From assembly GCA_029449235.1 (NCBI GenBank), contig JANATG010000004.1, positions 1,302,001 to 1,366,000 on the forward strand: a stretch of 64,000 nt of DNA. The letters run 5' to 3'. Positions 57,772 to 64,000 of the stretch are shown in pieces. The translations under genes were made by a program, and so were the position numbers. The first letter of the stretch is position 1; each line of letters opens with the position of its first letter. The DNA comes from Linnemannia schmuckeri (lineage: Eukaryota; Mortierellomycota; Mortierellomycetes; Mortierellales; Mortierellaceae). The notes beneath the pieces were generated by a model. The model worked only from the letters and a program-made list of their open reading frames with translations. It was not told where the DNA came from and did not search any database.

Positions 57772-58029
57772 TGTAACAAGGCTGTGGACTTGTTATGGGG
57801 GTGAGTCTTTAATAAAGTGGATTGTTATGAACAAAGCTTGTATTAAGGCTACTGAACTAAACTATGGACGTGGTGACTATTTATATTGTTACTTGGAGAC
57901 CAGGTTATCTCTGGATAGTTCTAGTGCTTGATTAGTCAGCAAGGGCTACTTGGTCATTTGGTGGCGCTAGAAGAATCTAGAAGTTGGTGGCGTTGGTCAT
58001 GTGCCAGTCATCAGAGTAAAACTCTGACA
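57772..58029. mobile_element. Solo LTR of an LTR retrotransposon
   Basis: 258 bases beginning TGTAACAAGG and ending CTCTGACA (the TG...CA rule; TGT...ACA termini), flanked by the perfect 5-base duplication CTATC. Comparison with the uninterrupted copy at 58299-58787 shows that the inserted block is exactly this segment. It includes AATAAA at about 57812 and a TATTTATATTG stretch at about 57877-57889, as expected of LTR signals. No internal domain or second LTR is found, so it is a solo LTR from recombination. Element family (Gypsy or Copia) cannot be told from this. Confidence 0.8.
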
Positions 58030-58282
58030 CTATCCAACAGCCGCTCATCAGCTGTGCTTGGTTCCTTGGTTGCTCCGGGGCAGGTTCGATTCTTATGTGT
58101 GGCTAGCGAAGCGCCACACGGGCAGAAACCATCACGCGTGATGTAACCGTATCCTCGACTCCAGTCACCTCGGGCACCGGCGTATTTGGATGTTTTGACC
58201 TTGGCAGAGATACCTTGCATCAGCTCCCACGCGATTGTCGTGGAGCATCGGGGTTTCCAGTTGCAGTGGACGTCATTTTAGC

Positions 58283-58298
58283 TTTTTTTTTTTTTTTT
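58283..58298. repeat. T run = poly(A) end of repeat copy 3
   Basis: About 16 T on the plus strand, i.e. an A tail right after AATAAAATTGCGTACG on the minus strand, abutting the start of copy 2. Confidence 0.8.
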
Positions 58299-58366
58299 CG
58301 TACGCAATTTTATTTCTCCAGTGAAAAGCCCAAGAAAGGCATTTGATAGTGAAAGGAGCTACATAC

Positions 58367-58766
58367 CAAACTCTTCCAAGAGCCATCCACCAGTCGCAGT
58401 CCGGTCCATAACCTGGCTCTGCGCAATAATTGCCGCTGCTCCTCACAGCTTCAATAGAAGAAAATAAAACTAAACACAAAGAAAAGGAATTCTTCCCATC
58501 CTCTCCATTAATGACAATCTCCTCCTTCCCAACAAACTATTCAGCAACCGCTCATCGGCCGCGCGTGGATCCATGGACGCTCCAGGGCAGCGCTCATTCG
58601 CATGTGTGGCTAGCGAAGCGCCACACGGGCAAAAACCATCTTGTGTGATGTAGCCGTATCCCTGACTCCAGTCACCTCGGGGACCTGTGTACTTGGAGGT
58701 CTTGTTCTTGACGGAGATGCCTTGTGTCTGCTCCCACGCGATCGTTGCGGAGCACCGATACGTCAT
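58367..58766 (-). CDS. Unknown Cys-containing protein, repeat-family copy 3
   Basis: ATG at 58766 starts TYRCSATIAWEQTQGIS, continues GDWSQGYGYITQDGFCPCGA and ATHANERCPGA to 58538. A possible GTTTGT donor and an AAG acceptor at 58449 then join SSGNYCAEPGYGPDCDWWMA and LGRVW, with a GTATGT donor-like site at 58366. Unspliced, the first frame ends after 98 residues. No signal peptide is visible, no proper 3' exon is found, and the reading frame otherwise runs into the A tail, so this may also be a relic. Third-position differences and lack of indels against copy 2 suggest past selection for coding. I do not recognise the family. Confidence 0.4.
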
Positions 58767-58876
58767 TTTAGCGAGGTTAACATAATTTCATTTTCCAAAG
58801 GTCACTACGTAAATTAGATATGTAGATAACAAAAAGGCTTTAGGGATACTCAGATTCATCGGCAACAAGCTTCTAA

Positions 58877-58948
58877 GCCCGCTTAGCTCATTGGTAGAGC
58901 GTCTGCCTAGTAAGCAGAAGGTAGCAGGTTCGATCCCTGCAGTGGGCA
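58877..58948 (+). tRNA. tRNA-Thr (anticodon AGU)
   Basis: 72 bases folding into a full cloverleaf: acceptor GCCCGCT/AGTGGGC with one G-U pair, D arm GCTC...GAGC, anticodon stem TCTGC/GCAGA around loop CTAGTAA (anticodon AGU, presumably inosine-modified), T arm GCAGG TTCGATC CCTGC. A box and B box (GGTTCGATCC) are intact, no intron, and TCTTTTG follows at 58951-58957 as a weak Pol III terminator. Confidence 0.95.
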
Positions 58949-59851
58949 CGTCTTTTGATGTTTTGTGTAGGACCTTTAGTGTACTCTTTTGAAGCGCACA
59001 CGATTGTCAGTGGTCAGACATGCCTTTATCGTTTTGCCATGTGGTTGATGTGAAAGGGCTAATAGAACTGTAACCTTTGTTGACGTGCGTGTGTATGGAA
59101 AGTGACAGTCGAGAAATATGAAGGCTGATATTTCATTTAGCCCTTGTTGACGCGCTCTGCTGAATCGCGCAGCCTTTGTGATTTTTTTACGGGTGGATAG
59201 TGACAGGCATTCAAAAGAAGGAAGTAAGAAAGATTGACATATTTTTTCTTGCCTTCGTTGACACGCGTGTGTATGCGTACAGCAAAATGATCCGGCGTGC
59301 CGTTATTTATGTTGTTTTGCAGTTCTGAGCTGTCAGCCAAAAGTTGAAGTTTTTAGTATTTATTGACATGGCTGTGTATCTGTTGATTATTCTATCTACA
59401 ACTTACGAGGTGAAGTGCAAGGAGTGGAAGGGAAATGCTTTATGACGTTGTTCACAGTCGATGCGTGTTGTTGCTCAAGATCAATGATTGGAATAAAATC
59501 AATCAAAATGATCGCCGATGAAGCGATTGGGGTTGGTATTTGCTGAACTATTAACGATAGTGCTTGATGAGAAGGTATGTTTTCTTGTCTTCAGCGAGAG
59601 TAGATCACGATTTAAGTGGAAGAAATGAAGGGAGAAAGGTTGGCGCCTCTTGAGTTCCTCGTATCAATGGACGCATGTGTCTGTTGGAATATGGATGTCA
59701 TATCTCCTTTTTGATGTTCAGGGGAAGGGGATATCATTGCAGAAAAGGAGTAAGAGCCAACAGTCCAGCAGATGACAAAGGGTTTATTACTATTTTGATT
59801 GGAGGCGCTAACGCTATCGATGATGAAGGGGGATTCGATCTATGTGCGGCC
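58949..59851. other. Region between tRNA-Thr and UTR4 with degenerate repeats
   Basis: No gene. Four related motifs of the form TTGTTGACRCGYGTGTGTAT occur near 59074, 59141, 59252 and 59359. Confidence 0.5.
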
Positions 59852-61834
59852 TTACTGGGGTTTAGGAATCTCCAAAAATGATTTGACGACAATGTTGCCA
59901 TCGCGCTCTTCCGCGGTAAGATGGGCATTGCCAGGGCGGTCAATGATGACAGTTTGAAAGCCGGCTTTTTTGGCAGCCACAATTTCTAATTGAAAAAAGA
60001 AAGAAACGAATGTTGGAAGGAGGTTTTTTGATTTCAACGCTCACGACAATTCTTTCGAGATGAAGAAAAACAGCGACAGAAAAAAAACAAACGTACCGTG
60101 GATGTTATCGGACAAGAAAAGGATGCGCGAGGGACTGAGATCAATGTCGGTAGCAATCTTGGTGTAGCTTTCGGCCTCAACCTTCAGTCCAATAGTAGTA
60201 TCATAGTGGCCAGAAAAGTACTATTTGAATACCGTTTGCAAACAAAAGAAAAAGAAAATAGAGCGTCAGATTTTTTTATCTTGATCCGACATATTGTGTG
60301 GCAAGAGTAGCAAAAAGAACTTACGTGGAGGAGATCTCCCTTTTCTGAGAATCCAAAGAGCAGCTTTTGAGCGGCGATACTGCCAGAAGAGTAAATATAC
60401 AGCTTCTTGCCCTCGGCCTTCCATTTGTCAAATGCAGGGATGACATCCTCATAAAGACTATCAGTAATAAACACGATATTGAATGGAATGGGTTAATCTG
60501 GTTGTCTCGCACGCAAAGAAAAGAAAATTCATTGTACGCATGGGCCGACAACAGATGTACTCTTTTACTTACGCTCCCTTCAAGTCACCTTTAGCATATC
60601 CTTCTCTCCACATGTATCCTTGGAATGCCTTCAAAGCTCCAATCTTGCGGTCAGCCTTCATTTGCCATTCAATGGACGCAATCACATCCTGCTGGACCTT
60701 TTCAGGAGTGCTAATGTTTTCAAGGTTCTTTACGTTAGCGTGCCGCGAATTGGAAATATCTTTCAAGAAAGTGAACAATGAGAATAGTTGCTATCAAACT
60801 TACACCTCAGCAGATTCCGTGGCAATTGGCGTAGCATTGACAACACCTTCAGCAACATCCTTGGCAGCCTATCGATAACGTAACAAGGAATGCATGTGGG
60901 GTAAGTCAGGAGTCGGTGCATTGACGGCATATCAGCAGGTGTTGAACCAGCGGCCTTTGGTTGGTCTACTTTCTTACCTGAACGCGAAGTGCCTCAACGG
61001 CAGACTTCATTTCCTCACTGACCCAGTTTCTCTGGAGAAACTCGGACAACTTGGAAGTAACATACGGGAACTAAGGGATGAACGTAAAGCAGACAAAATA
61101 TAGATGGTTCATTTCGGGAATAGAGCGAATAAATTTCTCGTCTCTCGAAAATAGATCACAAAAAGGAAAAAAGCGCGTCGTTGGAAAAAATAGGGGGAAC
61201 GAGCACAGGATGCGGGAAACACACAGGCCAGCCCCCACTTTCCTCAAACAAAAGGGCGCGACAAAAAGGCAACAAAATCGAAAGCAAACAAAACCCATTC
61301 CGTAACACGTACCAAGTTCTCTTTGACAAAAACGATGGGCGTGGTAGTGCCCTCAATGTCCGAGACAACGACATCGTACGGGTGGATGACGTGGTGGACT
61401 GTTGGCTCCTCGGACGAGGCGATCACAGGCTCAGCAGCAGTTACAATGAGCCCCTCAACGGGAGCAGGCGCTGGGATGGTCGATGCCTCCGGAGCTGCAA
61501 TCGCAGGAGGGGGTGTGGGCACCTTGGTGGGCTCCAGTGTCTCCGTAGTCGCAGCAACCACAGGGATCGGAGCTGGCGCGTCAGCTGGAGCAGCAATAGT
61601 AGCAGCAGAGACAGGCGCTGTTTCAACAGGTGCGGGCGCTGCTTCTGCTGGCGCAGGATGTGTTTCTTTGGCGGCAGCAATGTCGGGAGTAGAGTCGGTC
61701 TTGGCGGCCTTGGGAGTAGGAGTTGCCGAGGCGGACGCCTTGCGCTTTGTTGCGGAGGCAGTTGGTTTGGGAGCTGGGACTGGAGCAGGAGGTGCGTTGC
61801 CCTGGTTGTTTGATCTCGAGCGGGTTAAGACCAT
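59852..61834 (-). CDS. UTR4: Enolase-phosphatase E1 (methionine salvage) with N-terminal extension
   Basis: Seven minus-strand exons: 61313-61834, 60978-61070, 60804-60868, 60573-60710, 60325-60457, 60097-60220, 59852-59985; 402 residues. The HAD motif I is VVSDIEGTTTPIVFVKENL (DxE instead of DxD, diagnostic of this family), motif II KLYIYSSGSIAAQKLLFG, motif III/IV region SPSRILFLSDNIHEIVAAKK and then GFQTVIIDRPGNA. It converts diketo-methylthiopentyl phosphate through enolisation and dephosphorylation to the acireductone. The family is usually ~230-260 residues; here the first ~150 are an extra basic then Ala/Pro-rich extension (KRKASASATPTPKAAKTD), possibly nuclear targeting or a linker. 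Divergent from the XRCC3-like gene by 274 bases. Confidence 0.94.
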
Positions 61835-62108
61835 GGTGGATGTGCAACAAAGGTATGGAAGTAAAGTGTTGGTGTGAAATGAAGGGTTGGAGAGGAGAGA
61901 ATGCAATTGAGAAGAGAGGGAAGTGTTGTTTGGAAAAGGAAAAAGGAATGAAGAGGAGAGGAGTGCTTTTGAACAAGTCGAGGGTGACCCATGGGTACGA
62001 AATGGTGAAGGGAAGACAACGATGCACGTGACTTTGCCTGTCTTTGTCAATTCCTTGAACTGTGGCAATTGTTTTTTGTAATATGAACGCTTTTTTATAC
62101 ACCCGCTC
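61835..62108. promoter_or_regulatory. Bidirectional promoter region UTR4 / XRCC3-like gene
   Basis: 274 bases between divergent start codons; both leaders and core promoters must fit here. Confidence 0.6.
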
Positions 62109-63720
62109 ATGACCTCCATCAACGTCCTCGGTCTGCCTCCTTCTGTCAGAGACGCTTTACTGAAGGGTAGGTGATGCCTTGCACTTTCATTCGACAATAC
62201 GGTGCAACCTTGTTCCTTTGGCATTGACTCATCGGTTTAATTTGCCACTATATTTATTGGGCGCAGCCTCGTTGGACACAGTCGAGGATTTGCTCTTGTA
62301 CACTCCTCCAGGCCTATCCAACGATGTCCCTTCTGCTCGGTTCAAACGTCAACAGGTCGCTAAAGGAGTCTCCAGTGGCGGCTATGACCGCCTCATGAGC
62401 CTTACACCGAGCGAGATTGCTTTTGCCTACGATCAAGCAGCTGCCCACATTTTCGAGACAAAGATTGCATACGGAAGCGCTCATGACCTGCTTCAGGACG
62501 AGAGTTGGTTGTCTCTTGGCGACCCTATACTCGACGCTGCTGTTGGAGGCAAGGGAATAATGACACGCGCAATCACAGAGATTGCCGGTGAGAGGTGAGT
62601 TTTGGAGACTTTGTGGTTCGCTCTAAATTATGACGAATTTTTGGCGTTCATCTCAAGCTAACCCGTTTCTTACCATGTCCTTGTAGTGCTGTCGGCAAGA
62701 CTCAGTTGTGCCTGCAGCTATGCCTGATTGTACAACTTCCAGAAAGCATGGGAGGCCTTGGTGGCTGTAAATATGTTTGCCAATTCTCAATCAGGCACTG
62801 AATGTCAAATGGTGGCGTAAAAAGGCTAACGACACTCTTTTTTAACGTACGTTAATCATATAGCGGTAGTATGGCTGTCGACTGAAGGAAAGTTCCCGTA
62901 CAATCGATTGGAGTCAATGATCAGTCGATTTGTGGAGAAGCATCAGGAAGATGTACCAGACATGGATGCGGATATCATTCGCGAGAACATCTACTACGAG
63001 TCCATGGCGGATCAGGAGACTCAATTGCATATTTTTAACTATCAGTTGCCCATCCTTGTTCATGACACTTATTTGAACCAAGAAGGTGATGGCGACAAGG
63101 AGGAAAATCAAGAACAGGAGCAGCCTGCAGCGCCGCAAAAGAAGCCCATCAAGCTAATTATCATCGACTCTATCACTAATAACTTTCGGAGTGAACTAGC
63201 CGTCGCGAGCTCTGCCTCGGACCAAGCTGAGAATCAGAGATCAAAGGCAGGATTTCGATCGAGTATTCTTCAAAGAAGTGCCGATATCTGTGAGATTGGT
63301 CTTCGTTTACGAACCTTGGCCGATCAGTATGGACTGGCGGTCATTTGTGTGAACCAAGTGACAGACGTGATCACAGGCGAACCGACGTTTCATCCGCAAC
63401 AATCATCGTTTCGCTCACCACCACAGACACGCGCTTTCACACCGGCTTTCCACGACACCGGCAAGCTGAAGAAACCAGCGTTGGGTCTGGTGTGGGAGAA
63501 CACCATCAATGCTCGCGTGGTTCTTCAGCGAACAAGACTACCGGACCTTTACGAGACGGACGGATACGCCCAGTCTGCGCCACGGGAACCATCTCGTACA
63601 CTCTCTATTGTCTTTTCCCCTTGGGGTGGTCATAATAGGAATAACGATCCGTCGCAGCCAGGGCATTGTTGGTATAAGATTGATGAGACTGGGGTGGTCG
63701 GAATACATTCTCCTAATTAA
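62109..63720 (+). CDS. RAD51 paralog, XRCC3/Rad57-like
   Basis: Exons 62109-62166, 62267-62594, 62687-62766, 62864-63720; 440 residues. A short N-terminal helix bundle (TSINVLGLPPSVRDALLKGA) precedes the RecA core. Walker A is GESAVGKTQ, joined across intron 2; SVVWLSTEGKFPYNRL matches XRCC3/Rad57 (YIDTEGxF-type); Walker B is KLIIIDSIT; the region after it contains RSADICEIGLRLRTLADQYG and VICVNQVTDV, the L2 neighbourhood. A charged Gln/Glu insert (about DGDKEENQEQEQPAAPQKK) lies just before Walker B. RAD51 paralogs load or stabilise RAD51 filaments in homologous recombination. The LGLVWENTINARVVLQRT segment is typical of XRCC3. Assignment to XRCC3 rather than Rad57 is by motif only. Confidence 0.9.
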
Positions 63721-63947
63721 AAATTCAACTCTCCTAGAACGTAACACAGGCGATAACATGATGTTCGGTGACTGTTAACCATCCTCACCCAAGTGGATGC
63801 CCAATTGATGGCCGCTGACTTGCTGATCACTTTTTGTCTTCCTTCCAACAACCGCGACTTCACCCTCCCATCCTCCCTTTCCTTCTCCTTTTTCTTTACC
63901 TCTTCCTCTCATCGCTCCATTTATCCATACAACAAACATCTAACTGA
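63721..63947. other. Short intergenic region, CT-rich leader of next gene
   Basis: The last ~130 bases before 63948 are CT-rich, like other leaders in this window. Confidence 0.5.
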
Positions 63948-64000
63948 ATGAACTCAATGTACATGCATCAAGGAGCAAGGGCCGGTCCGAACGATCGCTT
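63948..64000 (+). CDS. 5' end of a gene running off the window
   Basis: ATG at 63948 after a CT-rich leader opens MNSMYMHQGARAGPNDR, open to the window end (17 codons plus two bases). Too short to identify. Confidence 0.5.
   Translation, partial: MNSMYMHQGARAGPNDR

Larger units (their letters stand above)
57513..58282 (-). pseudogene. Unknown gene family, copy 2, interrupted by a solo LTR
   Basis: The minus-strand 5' part (58246-58030) is open and reads STTIAWELMQGISAKVKTSK, then GDWSRGYGYITRDGFCPCGA and THKNRTCPGA. It is interrupted by the LTR at 57772-58029. The 3' part (57771-57513) resumes with the family's intron-like segment and the exon AMKSSDNCCAEPDSGPDCDW, which here meets a stop soon after (RMVY*), where copy 3 reads on. 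No in-frame ATG precedes the first part. About 76 percent identical to copy 3 over 74 residues without indels, counted by eye. Function unknown; Cys-containing. Confidence 0.65.

Noticed and set aside
58075..58100. tRNA B-box-like GGTTCGATTC
   Set aside because: It lies antisense in the repeat-family exon and no cloverleaf can be drawn around it.

Overview
The window looks like nuclear DNA of an early-diverging filamentous fungus, most likely Mortierellomycota (Mortierella sensu lato). This is inferred from intron-rich genes with GTRAGT donors, CT-rich leaders, many long A/T homopolymers, a perilipin-type lipid-droplet protein, and a NACHT/pentapeptide/WD40 protein of the kind abundant in that phylum. 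I could not run a database search, so names rest on motifs read from spliced reading frames worked out by hand.

Left part (1-24.7 kb): the 3' end of a Ser-rich protein gene; cofilin; a 1830-residue NLR-like NACHT-pentapeptide-14xWD40 protein; an AIG1-type GTPase with a long low-complexity N-terminus; the Fe-S co-chaperone HscB/Jac1 divergent from an ethanolamine kinase; 5-hydroxyisourate hydrolase; ribosomal protein eS8, divergent from a secreted Kre9/Knh1-like protein whose acidic tail is frameshifted.

Middle part (26-40 kb): a secreted polysaccharide-deacetylase-fold protein that has lost its catalytic motifs; a nine-exon epoxide hydrolase; UTP15 (U3 snoRNP) divergent from mitochondrial ribosomal protein uL23m; dynein light chain LC8; a perilipin.

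Right part: about 40.6-58.3 kb is a gene desert of low-complexity sequence, homopolymers and microsatellites, with at most one doubtful small ORF. At its right edge lie three diverged minus-strand copies of an unknown gene unit, each ending in an AATAAA-like signal followed by an A run (16 and 29 A in two copies, only 6 in the third). One copy is interrupted by a 258-bp solo LTR with a perfect 5-bp target duplication. A tRNA-Thr(AGU) gene follows. The window closes with enolase-phosphatase E1 (methionine salvage) divergent from an XRCC3-like RAD51 paralog, and the first 17 codons of another gene.

Most genes are conserved housekeeping genes. The unusual content is the NLR-like protein and its GTPase neighbour, the pseudo-deacetylase, the repeat family with the solo LTR, and the desert.
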